Assembly: GCA_963775335.1 (NCBI GenBank)
Contig: CAVZIJ010000007.1
Location: forward strand, 70,006 to 134,005
Direction of reading: 5' to 3'
From: CAVQCX01 sp963775335
GTDB taxonomy: Bacteria > Pseudomonadota > Gammaproteobacteria > Chromatiales > Chromatiaceae
DNA: 64,000 nucleotides
A program made the position numbers and the translations under genes. This document shows positions 8,534 to 15,576 of this stretch, piece by piece (positions within the stretch are counted from its first letter, which is position 1; every line of letters begins with the position of its first letter). The notes under the pieces are model-generated. The model was not told the DNA's origin and did no database searches. It saw only the letters and a list, made by a program, of their open reading frames with translations.

Positions 8534-8994
8534 TGAGTCTAGGTAAGTCATTCTTCTCGATAGCGCCAGGGGTTCTGTTAGAGCGATTGACTTACTTCGT
8601 GGCTCTCATAATAGCCCTTGGTGTGGTTGTATTTGTTCCAGACACATCGATGTCTGGGTTCGAAAAGCTGTCCTTTGTCATGCTGATGTTTCTTTTATAC
8701 TCAGCAATACATGAGTTACTAGAGATAAAGAAAGGAGAAGCTATTAAAGTAGAGCTCATGGATTTTTCTGCGAGAACAATATTATCCGGCGCTTTATTGC
8801 TGATATATAAATTGTCTAACAGCTCATTTACAGCGTTTTTCCTATCATATTTCTTGCTACTTGTTATCGCACTTTGCTGGTGGCTTTGCAATCGACTTAT
8901 GACTCGCCTGAAAAAAATCGGAGCGGTAAAGTGTAAACGGGATAGATTGATTCGGGGAGTAGCGCACCGGAAAGAGGGCGGAGGCGCACAGTAA
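8533..8994 (+). CDS. Small membrane protein, candidate immunity protein 2
   Basis: GTG 8533 overlaps the TAG of the orphan toxin tail (TAGTG), with AGGGA about 8 bp upstream. The product is about 153 residues with four predicted hydrophobic segments. It is a paralogue of the protein at 3239-3646: shared features include VPD after the first helix, EKL-F before the second, and AFFLSYFLLLVIA followed by WWL in the last. The C-terminus is longer and basic. Low GC content sets it apart from the chromosome. The immunity role is inferred from the repeated tail-plus-membrane-gene arrangement. Confidence 0.6.
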   Translation: MSLGKSFFSIAPGVLLERLTYFVALIIALGVVVFVPDTSMSGFEKLSFVMLMFLLYSAIHELLEIKKGEAIKVELMDFSARTILSGALLLIYKLSNSSFTAFFLSYFLLLVIALCWWLCNRLMTRLKKIGAVKCKRDRLIRGVAHRKEGGGAQ

Positions 8995-9260
8995 GGACCA
9001 AGGGGGGTCGGCTCGATAGATCTCCTCAACAGACTCATGGTCGAGGGATTCGGCTTTAGGTTTCAATCGTCTCTGATGCCAGTAGTCAATCCCAGCGGTA
9101 CATCGAGGTCAACCCAGCGCGGTCTTGGATGGTTGACCCTTTCCATAAAGGCTAACGGGGCGGTCTAAAAACGGCCGTTACATATGCTCGATGCTCTTGC
9201 GGTACCGGCCCATACGTTCCATTCCACAAAGCTGCGGATTTATTCAACGCTGGGGTTACT

Positions 9261-9629
9261 GTGAAGGCGCTCGGGAGAGGTTCTCGTTCGGGGGGTTACT
9301 TGACCGGTGGAAGATCTCTTAAGGACGCCTTCTTCAGCGTCTGGCTAATAGGAACAGCTGCGGCAATTCTGATCGGAACGGTTGCCTCAGCTGCGATCGG
9401 ATACTTGCTTTATGGTAGTGGAGGCATAATAGTCGGATATAGAGCTTTCGACAGACACATGTATTGGATTGTATTCCCGTATCAGACGTTCGCCTGGTGG
9501 GCCATTTATGCTTGCTCAAAGAATGCGGAGACAAAAGCAGGAAAATATCTCGCGTGGTCCGTTCTTGTGCTGATGGGGATTGCTTTCTTACAACATCTAC
9601 AAAGGTTACTCGTTAGCTCGTTCTCCTAA
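9261..9629 (+). CDS. Small membrane protein of unknown function
   Basis: GTG 9261 opens a frame of 122 residues with a basic, glycine-rich N-terminus and three or four hydrophobic segments, including WWAIYACSKNAE followed by a last helix and a short tail. The pattern of a helix, WxxxxxCxxN and a final helix resembles small uncharacterised membrane proteins I have seen near secreted toxins, but I cannot name the family. It shows no close resemblance to the two immunity paralogues. The preceding 266 bp (8995-9260) hold no gene I can support. Confidence 0.5.
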   Translation: MKALGRGSRSGGYLTGGRSLKDAFFSVWLIGTAAAILIGTVASAAIGYLLYGSGGIIVGYRAFDRHMYWIVFPYQTFAWWAIYACSKNAETKAGKYLAWSVLVLMGIAFLQHLQRLLVSSFS

Positions 9630-9710
9630 CGCATCGGAGCATTGGTGATCGCCTTTCCCTTCCCGGGATCTGCGTGCCCAACGGGGTCATGAGACAAAAA
9701 CCAAAGGGGC

Positions 9711-9989
9711 GGGACCCTGGCCGCCTGGGACCCGACCCGTCATCGGGTAAAGGTCGGCCCCTATCGCCGGGTGCGCAATCCGATGATCAGCGGGGTCGCG
9801 GTGATGCTGGCGGGCGAGGCCTTGCTCTGGGGCTCATGGGCGCTGGGACTCTGGGCCTGTGGCTTCGTGGTTGTCAATCAGGTCTATTTCTTGCTCTCGG
9901 AAGAGCCGGGGCTGGAGAGAAGGTTCGGCCAGGCGTACCGGGGCTACAAGGCGTGGGTGCCGCGGTGGATTCCGCGGTGGGGGCGTTGA
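9711..9989 (+). pseudogene. C-terminal fragment of an isoprenylcysteine methyltransferase-family protein
   Basis: The frame GTLAAWDPTRHRVKVGPYRR, then VRNPMISG, NQVYFLLSEEPGLERRFG and YRGYKAWVPRWIPRW, is the typical second half of ICMT/PEMT-type membrane methyltransferases, including the GPYR-VRNPM SAM-binding region and the EEP-L motif. No start or N-terminal membrane segments precede it; a candidate N-terminal piece lies at 7757-7855. It ends at TGA 9987-9989. The gene is broken and presumably inactive. Confidence 0.75.
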
Positions 9990-10066
9990 GAGGCGCTGGT
10001 GGAAAATGGAAGCTCCTTGGCAAGCGCTGGATGACCGAAGGAGCGTGCGTATCACCCTCACCCTGG

Positions 10067-10088
10067 CCCTCTCCCTCGAGGGAGAGGG
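10067..10088. repeat. Perfect 22-bp palindrome of a dispersed CCCTCTCCC-type repeat
   Basis: CCCTCTCCCTC followed by its exact reverse complement forms a perfect hairpin, preceded by CACCCTCACCCTGGC. Such CCCTCACCC...CTCTCCC repeats are common intergenic elements in gammaproteobacteria. It sits between the methyltransferase remnant and the next gene and may act in termination or mRNA stability. Confidence 0.6.
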
Positions 10089-10284
10089 GATCGGGGGGTC
10101 GGAGGGCACGAAGCCCCAGCCTGTGACCTCGTCGGGTGGCCGAGAGCGCCCAGGCTCGGCGTGGACGCGCCGGTCTATACTGCAGCCAGGGTCTCCGACC
10201 GGGGTCCCGCGTGGGCTCGGGTGATTGTCGCGCCCGACCGATGAGCAGTCGCGGGCTTCGTGGCTCGCTTCCCCTGGCCCGATC

Positions 10285-13077
10285 ATGCCGTCCCGCAATA
10301 GCCTCTATGCCGCGTTGTTCTGCCTGGGCGTCCTCGCCCAGGTGGCCCAAGCTCAGCTGGCCCGGGAATTCCTGGTGGTGTTCTATGGCAACGAGGTGAG
10401 CCTCGGGGCCTTCTTCTCGAGCTGGCTGTTCTGGGTGGCCGGGGGATCGCTCGCCGTGGCGATGCTGCGTCGGCGCTTGCGGGACCAGCGGGGTCCGCTG
10501 GTGGCCATCCTGGCGCTGCTGCCCTGGCTGCTTGCCCTGCAGATCATTCTGGTGCGCACCGCTCGGACCCTGATGGAGACGCCCTCGGCGGAGCTGCTCG
10601 GCCTGGGCGATCTGTTCGCCGCGACCTTCGTGATCACCCTGCCCACCGGCGTCGCGCTGGGTGCGGCCTTCCCACTGGCCTGTCGTCTGCTTGCGGGCAC
10701 CGCGGGGGAGCGGGCGGTGAGCTTGACCTCGCGGCTCTACGTGTTCGACGCCCTGGGCGCCTTCGCTGGCGGCCTGCTGTTCACGTTCGTGATGATCGAT
10801 TGGCTGGGCGTGTGGCCGAGTCTCGGGCTCTCGGCGTTGATCGCCGCCGGGGCGGCGTTCTGGGTGGGCGGGGCCGACCGGCGGCTCCAGTGGCTGGCCG
10901 GGATCACGGCCTTCTCCGGGCTCATCGTGCTGACGCCGCCGGTCGCGGGCTGGCTGCACCGCAGCGCCGAGGCCCTGCGCTTCCACGCCATCCAGCCGGG
11001 TCTGCAGCTCGTGGACACGGTGGACACCCGGTACGGACATCTGGCGGTCGCCCGGCTCGGCACCCAGTACTCGGTCCTGCAGGATGGGCGCATCGCCACC
11101 ACCTTTCCGGACCCGGAGCCGATCGCCCAGCAGGCGGCCTTCTTCCAGGCAGAGGCCTCGGCGCCGCGGCGCATTCTGCTGCTCGGTGGCGCGGCGGCCG
11201 GGGAGCTGCCGGCGGAGCTGCTGCGCTACCCGGTCGATCGCCTGGATCTGGTGGTCGACGACCGGCGTGCCTTCGACACGGTGCTGCGCTACCTGCCCGC
11301 TACTGCCCGCGCGGCGTTCGGCGATCCCCGGGTGCGCATCTTCTTTCTCGACGGGCGCCGGTTCGTCAACGAGCTGCCGGCGACGGACCTCTACGACCTG
11401 GTCCTGGTGCTGGGGGTCGATCCGTCCAGCGCCCATGAGAACCGCTATTTCACCCGCGAGCTCTACGCCTCGGTACGCCGCGCCATGGGACCGCGCGGCG
11501 TGCTCTGCACCGCGGTGAGCAGCGCGTCGAATTATCTCGGTCGGGAGGTGCAGAGCTACGGCGCGGCGGTGCTGCGCACCCTGGAGGAGGGCATAGGCGA
11601 GGTCATCGTGGCGCCGGGGGACCAGCAGCTGCTCTGTGCCTCGCCGGCGAAGGGCCAGGTCAGTGACGACGCCGAGGTGCTGCGCAAGCGCTACGAGGCC
11701 ATTCCCCTGGAGCCGCGCACCTTCCCGGCGCAGGGCTTCAGCCTGCTGCTCGAGCCCGAGCGGGTGGCGTTCGTGCGCAAGAGCCTGGAGGCAGCGGGCG
11801 GGGCGCTCAACACTGACCTGCGCCCCATCACCTACTACTTCAACATGATGCTCTGGGGCAAGTTCACGGCCTCGCACTTCGTGGAGCTGCTGCAGGGGCT
11901 GGGGCGCATGGGGCCCTGGCCCTACCTGATCCCCCTCGGCGTTTTGGTCGCGCTGCTCCTGCTGCGTCAGGGCCTGGAGGGCACGGAGCGCGAGCAGCGT
12001 CGGCGTACCAGCGGGACGCTGGCGCTCGGTGTGCTGGGATTCATCGCCATGGCGCTGCAGCTGGAGCTGATCTTCAGCTATCAGGCCCAGGTCGGGTTCG
12101 CCTTCGGTCGGATCGCCCTGCTCAACGGCCTGTTCATGACGGGCCTGGCGATCGGGGCCGGGCTGCTGGGACAGCGCTTGGCCGCCCGGCGCCGGCCGGG
12201 CCTGGCCTTCGCGGCGGTGCTCGCGCTCGTGGCCGGGGGCTGCCTCCTGCTCCCCGGGCTGATCGCTCACCTGGCCCAGTGGGGCGGCGTGGCGCCGGAG
12301 GCGGGCTATCTCGCGCTGATCACGGCGGCGGGGCTGCTGACGGGTGCGGGCTTTCCCCTGGGTCTGCACCAGGCCCATCTGGGTCACGCAGACGCGATGC
12401 GCTCCAGCGGCGTGGCGGCCGGGATCGACAACCTCGGCGGCGCCCTGGGCGCCCTGGTGACCGGCGCCCTGATGGTGCCGATCCTCGGTGTCGCCGGGGC
12501 GAGCCGCGTCCTGGCCGCGAGCGCCCTGCTGGCGCTGGTACCCTTGCTGCTGGCCGAGCCCGCGGGGCCGGCGCCCTCGGCGCTCAGGGCGCGGGGGTTT
12601 CGATCGTTCCCGGTGGTGCGGCTGTCCTGGGCCCTGGTCTATCTCACCGGCTCGATCTTCGCGCTCACCTGGGTGCTGCGCGCAACGGCCCCGGGACCTC
12701 AGGTCCGGTTCGGCCAGGAACGTCCTGGCGGCGGTCAGCGGATCGGCCGAGCTCGAGGCCAGGGACAAGCCGGCGCCGCTCTATCTGGGCAAAGGGGGGG
12801 CCTCGGCCCCCGAGCGCACCGTCTCGCTCGCCTCTATGCCCGTGGCGGGGGAGGTGCGCGGCTATGCCGGACCGCTCAACCTGCTGGTCTCCGTGGACGA
12901 GCACGGGGTGCTCAAGGGGGCTCGCTACATCGCCTCTCAAGAGACGCCGGCCTATATCTACGGCATCGAAACCTGGCTCGCGGGGCTCGCCGGCAGGGAT
13001 CTCTCGGTGGCGCCCCTCAGCCTGGCCCGGGTCGATGCGATGACCGGCGCGACGATCTCCAGCCGGGCGGCGCTTGA
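10285..13077 (+). CDS. Spermidine-synthase-like multipass membrane protein (frame continues out of register into the next domain)
   Basis: From ATG 10285 the protein has about six N-terminal membrane helices, then a soluble Rossmann-like region (RRILLLGGAAAGELPAELLR; YDLVLVLGVDPSSAHENRYF; TRELYASVRRAMGPRGVL) like spermidine synthases, then more membrane helices up to about 12670. This is the architecture of membrane-fused spermidine-synthase-like proteins of uncertain substrate. Beyond about 12700 the frame becomes low-complexity Arg/Gly-rich, while the frame one base along begins an FMN-binding domain. No usual start codon exists there before 12836, so a single fused gene with a one-base frameshift is the simplest reading. 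No strong ribosome site precedes 10285. Confidence 0.65.
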   Translation: MPSRNSLYAALFCLGVLAQVAQAQLAREFLVVFYGNEVSLGAFFSSWLFWVAGGSLAVAMLRRRLRDQRGPLVAILALLPWLLALQIILVRTARTLMETPSAELLGLGDLFAATFVITLPTGVALGAAFPLACRLLAGTAGERAVSLTSRLYVFDALGAFAGGLLFTFVMIDWLGVWPSLGLSALIAAGAAFWVGGADRRLQWLAGITAFSGLIVLTPPVAGWLHRSAEALRFHAIQPGLQLVDTVDTRYGHLAVARLGTQYSVLQDGRIATTFPDPEPIAQQAAFFQAEASAPRRILLLGGAAAGELPAELLRYPVDRLDLVVDDRRAFDTVLRYLPATARAAFGDPRVRIFFLDGRRFVNELPATDLYDLVLVLGVDPSSAHENRYFTRELYASVRRAMGPRGVLCTAVSSASNYLGREVQSYGAAVLRTLEEGIGEVIVAPGDQQLLCASPAKGQVSDDAEVLRKRYEAIPLEPRTFPAQGFSLLLEPERVAFVRKSLEAAGGALNTDLRPITYYFNMMLWGKFTASHFVELLQGLGRMGPWPYLIPLGVLVALLLLRQGLEGTEREQRRRTSGTLALGVLGFIAMALQLELIFSYQAQVGFAFGRIALLNGLFMTGLAIGAGLLGQRLAARRRPGLAFAAVLALVAGGCLLLPGLIAHLAQWGGVAPEAGYLALITAAGLLTGAGFPLGLHQAHLGHADAMRSSGVAAGIDNLGGALGALVTGALMVPILGVAGASRVLAASALLALVPLLLAEPAGPAPSALRARGFRSFPVVRLSWALVYLTGSIFALTWVLRATAPGPQVRFGQERPGGGQRIGRARGQGQAGAALSGQRGGLGPRAHRLARLYARGGGGARLCRTAQPAGLRGRARGAQGGSLHRLSRDAGLYLRHRNLARGARRQGSLGGAPQPGPGRCDDRRDDLQPGGA

Positions 13078-13918
13078 GACCATCAACCGCACGGCCCGAG
13101 TCGGCGCCCGCGCGGCCTTCGGGCTGGCGCTCGCCGCCCCCAAAGGGGCATCCGGAGCGCCTTGGTGGCAGTCGCTGACCGAGCCGCGGTTCCTCGGGGT
13201 CCTCACGCTGCTGGGGCTGTTCTTCCCGGTCTACCTCAGCGGGCGCGATCGGGCCCGGCTGCTCTACCAGCTCGCTGTATTCGTGGTGCTCGGGGTTGCG
13301 TTCAACTCGCTGGTGACCGAGGTCGACCTGGTAAACCTGAGCCGGGGCAATCTGCCGGCCCTGGCCTCCAACCCGACCTGGTATCTGCTGGTGGTCTTCG
13401 CGGGGGCGAGCGCGCTGTTTCTGGGTCAGGCCTACTGCGGCTACGTCTGTCCGTTCGGCGCGCTGCAGGAAGGTATCTCGCGTCTGGGTCGCTGGCTGGG
13501 GCTGCGCCGCTACGTGGACCGCCGGCTCGATCAGGCGGCCCGCTACGTCAAGTTCCTGCTGCTGGCCGGCGGGCTGGCGCTGGTGTGGATCACGGGCGAG
13601 ACCGCCTGGCTGAGCTTCAATCCCATGCAGCACGTCTTCCGTCTGCAACTGCAGGACTGGATGGGCTGGCTGGTCGCGGCCGCCCTGGTCGGCTCGCTCT
13701 TCTATTACCGGTTCTGGTGCCGCTATCTGTGCCCGATGGGCGCGTTCCTCGCGCTGGGCAACAAGCTGGCGCTGCTGCAGGGACGCGCTAGATCCCGGCA
13801 GATCAAGTATTGCGACCTGGGGGTGCACGACGAGTACGACCTGGACTGCATCCGCTGCAACCGCTGCATCGACCGGGTCGATATCGGGATCAAGGAACGG
13901 ACCGCAGGGTTGGACTAA
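12713..13918 (+). CDS. FMN-binding / polyferredoxin membrane protein (NosR-like), probably fused to the upstream part
   Basis: In this frame an FMN-binding domain (VSGSAELEARD; ETPAYIYGIETWLAG; DAMTGATISSRA, the flavinylation-type TGAT motif) is followed by several membrane helices. Two cysteine clusters of the NapH/NosR polyferredoxin type (YCGYVCPFGALQEG and FWCRYLCPMGAF) come next, then a final CIRCNRCID motif. Membrane proteins of this kind pass electrons across or along the membrane. I can see no start codon before ATG 12836, which lies inside the FMN domain, so the part is either expressed as a fusion through a frameshift or is damaged. It is followed by a terminator. Confidence 0.7.
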   Translation, partial: ARNVLAAVSGSAELEARDKPAPLYLGKGGASAPERTVSLASMPVAGEVRGYAGPLNLLVSVDEHGVLKGARYIASQETPAYIYGIETWLAGLAGRDLSVAPLSLARVDAMTGATISSRAALETINRTARVGARAAFGLALAAPKGASGAPWWQSLTEPRFLGVLTLLGLFFPVYLSGRDRARLLYQLAVFVVLGVAFNSLVTEVDLVNLSRGNLPALASNPTWYLLVVFAGASALFLGQAYCGYVCPFGALQEGISRLGRWLGLRRYVDRRLDQAARYVKFLLLAGGLALVWITGETAWLSFNPMQHVFRLQLQDWMGWLVAAALVGSLFYYRFWCRYLCPMGAFLALGNKLALLQGRARSRQIKYCDLGVHDEYDLDCIRCNRCIDRVDIGIKERTAGLD

Positions 13919-13922
13919 AATT

Positions 13923-13952
13923 AAAAAAGACCTCACGGCTGAGGAGTTTTTT
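13923..13952 (+). terminator. Rho-independent terminator after the polyferredoxin gene
   Basis: CCTCA-CGGC-TGAGG (13931-13944) is flanked by an A-run on the left and AGTTTTTT on the right, so the stem is extended by A-U pairs and followed by a T-tract. It lies just after the TAA at 13916-13918. Confidence 0.8.
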
Positions 13953-14140
13953 CTGCACCGGCGCATCTAAGGTTAACGGGCGAGAATTCTCCGGTGTTCC
14001 GGGGAAAGCTCGGTAGTGGGCATGATTGGCTTGGTTGACCCCCTCAACCCGGCCCTCTTCCGGGGGGAGAGGGGCGCATTCGAGGGTGCTCCGTGCGGGG
14101 GTCTGGGCGGGCGGGGAGTCATCGGCGGATCGATGCGGAC

Positions 14141-14389
14141 ATGACGGCAGTGGTGTTGAGGCATTGGCGGCGCGACGGCCCCCTCGGGCTGTTTCTGGCC
14201 GCGTGTCTGCTGGCGATCAGCGCCTTTCTGGCGGGGACGGGGCTGCAGCACGAGGCCCAGACCCAGGGATGGCGCCGGGTCGACACCGCCGCGATCCTCA
14301 AGAAGATCTCTGCCGGCGACCTGCAGGATCGCGAGGCGCTCTGGTATCACGCGGTCTCCGACGAGCTGCCGGGGATCGGGAGGCGTTGA
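14141..14389 (+). CDS. Small single-pass membrane protein upstream of AmrS
   Basis: ATG 14141 gives 82 residues with one membrane segment (LGLFLAACLLAISAFLAGTG) followed by a soluble tail with DTAAILKKISAGDLQDREALWYH. Its TGA overlaps the ATG of the radical SAM gene (TGATG at 14387-14391), so it is translationally coupled to it. No known family was recognised. The conserved-looking tail and the tight coupling suggest an anchor or partner of the AmmeMemoRadiSam proteins rather than a chance frame. Confidence 0.6.
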   Translation: MTAVVLRHWRRDGPLGLFLAACLLAISAFLAGTGLQHEAQTQGWRRVDTAAILKKISAGDLQDREALWYHAVSDELPGIGRR

Positions 14390-15366
14390 TGGGCGAGGTG
14401 GTCTGCGAGCTGTGCCCCAAGGCCTGCCGCATCCCGGAAGGCGGCGCGGGCGACTGCCGCATTCGGGTCAACCTCGGCGGAAAGCTCAGGGCGGTGACCT
14501 ATGGGCGGCCCTCGGCGATCCACATCGATCCGATGGAGAAGAAGCCGCTCTTTCACTTTCATCCCGGCAGCCCCGTGTTCTCCATCGCGACCGCGGGCTG
14601 CAACCTGCACTGCAAGTTCTGCCAGAACTGGCAGCTCTCCCAGCGCGGGGCCGAGGAGATGGAGGAGATCTTCCGGGCGCCTCCGCGGGACGTGGTGGAC
14701 CTGGCCCGCACAGAGGGCTGCACCTCGATCGCCTACACCTATTCCGAGCCGATCGTGTACGCGGAGTACGTTTACGACACCGCGGCCCGGGCACGCGCCC
14801 AGGGTATGTCCAACGTGTTCGTCACGGCCGGCTACATCAACCGCGAGCCCATGCGCAAGCTGGCCGGGGTGCTCGATGCCGCCAACACCGACATCAAGGC
14901 CTTCGACGACGGCTACTACCGGGACCTGTGCGGCGGCAGCCTGAAGCCGGTGCTCGACGGGCTGGTGGTTTGCCGCGAGGAGGGCATGTGGCTGGAGATC
15001 ACCAACCTGATCGTCCCGACCCTCAACGACGACCTGGCCATGATCCGGCGCATGTCCCGGTGGATCCGCGACGAGCTGGGGGCGGGCACGCCGCTGCACT
15101 TCAGCCGCTTCGAGCCCATGTACCGGATGCGCAATCTGCCGCCGACCCCCCACGAGACCCTCACCAAGGCCTGGCAGGAGGCGCGCGACGCCGGGCTGGA
15201 CTACGTCTACATCGGCAATCTCTACGACCGCAAAGGGGCCTCGACCTATTGCCCCAGGGATGGCACCCTGTTGATCGAGCGGATGGGCTTTCGAGTGGTC
15301 GCAAACAACTTGGTGGACGGCGCCTGCCCGACCTGCCGGCGCCCCATCCCGGGAGTCTGGACATGA
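14389..15366 (+). CDS. amrS: AmmeMemoRadiSam system radical SAM enzyme
   Basis: 325 residues from ATG 14389. An N-terminal CELCPKACRI motif is followed by the radical SAM cluster CNLHCKFC (Cys71, Cys75, Cys78), which holds the 4Fe-4S cluster that cleaves S-adenosylmethionine. Further family segments include YTYSEPIVYAEYVYDTA, NTDIKAFDDGYYRDLCGG and FEPMYRMRNLPPTP. The C-terminal CPRDGTLLIER and CPTCRRPI add a zinc-knuckle-like end. AmrS enzymes co-occur with Memo-like and AMMECR1 proteins, encoded here by the fusion gene at 15577. The substrate is unknown. ATGA overlaps join it to both neighbours. Confidence 0.92.
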   Translation: MGEVVCELCPKACRIPEGGAGDCRIRVNLGGKLRAVTYGRPSAIHIDPMEKKPLFHFHPGSPVFSIATAGCNLHCKFCQNWQLSQRGAEEMEEIFRAPPRDVVDLARTEGCTSIAYTYSEPIVYAEYVYDTAARARAQGMSNVFVTAGYINREPMRKLAGVLDAANTDIKAFDDGYYRDLCGGSLKPVLDGLVVCREEGMWLEITNLIVPTLNDDLAMIRRMSRWIRDELGAGTPLHFSRFEPMYRMRNLPPTPHETLTKAWQEARDAGLDYVYIGNLYDRKGASTYCPRDGTLLIERMGFRVVANNLVDGACPTCRRPIPGVWT

Positions 15367-15563
15367 GCAGGAAGACGCTGCGCAACAGCGCCCGAAAGCG
15401 GGCCGATGCCGGCCGTCGGCGGTTTCTCCTGGGTGTGCCGGCGCTGCTGGCCGGTGCCTGGCTGGTCGGCACCGGCCAGGCCGAGATCGAGGCGCCGCGC
15501 GGGCCGCGGCTGCTGGGGCTGGATCAGGCCGATCTCTACGGCCCCCATCATCTCGCCGGTTGA
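15363..15563 (+). CDS. Small exported protein with twin-arginine-like signal
   Basis: ATG 15363 overlaps the stop of amrS (ATGA). The 66 residues carry RRRFLLGVPALLAGAWLVG, a twin-arginine-type signal, followed by about 30 residues ending LLGLDQADLYGPHHLAG. It lies between amrS and the Memo-AMMECR1 fusion. Tat export would deliver a folded or cofactor-bearing partner, but the mature part is very short and has no recognisable motif. It could be a small periplasmic subunit or substrate peptide of the system; that is speculation. Confidence 0.5.
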   Translation: MSRKTLRNSARKRADAGRRRFLLGVPALLAGAWLVGTGQAEIEAPRGPRLLGLDQADLYGPHHLAG

Positions 15564-15576
15564 GTCGGGGTCGATC

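Noticed and set aside
12680..12740. Programmed frameshift joining the two membrane-redox parts
   Set aside because: No clear slippery heptamer or downstream pseudoknot is visible; a simple indel is the more economical explanation.
9874..12768. A 964-codon open frame on the minus strand
   Set aside because: It is antisense to the spermidine-synthase-like gene and its product is almost all Arg, Gln, Gly, Ala and His, the usual shadow of a GC-rich gene.
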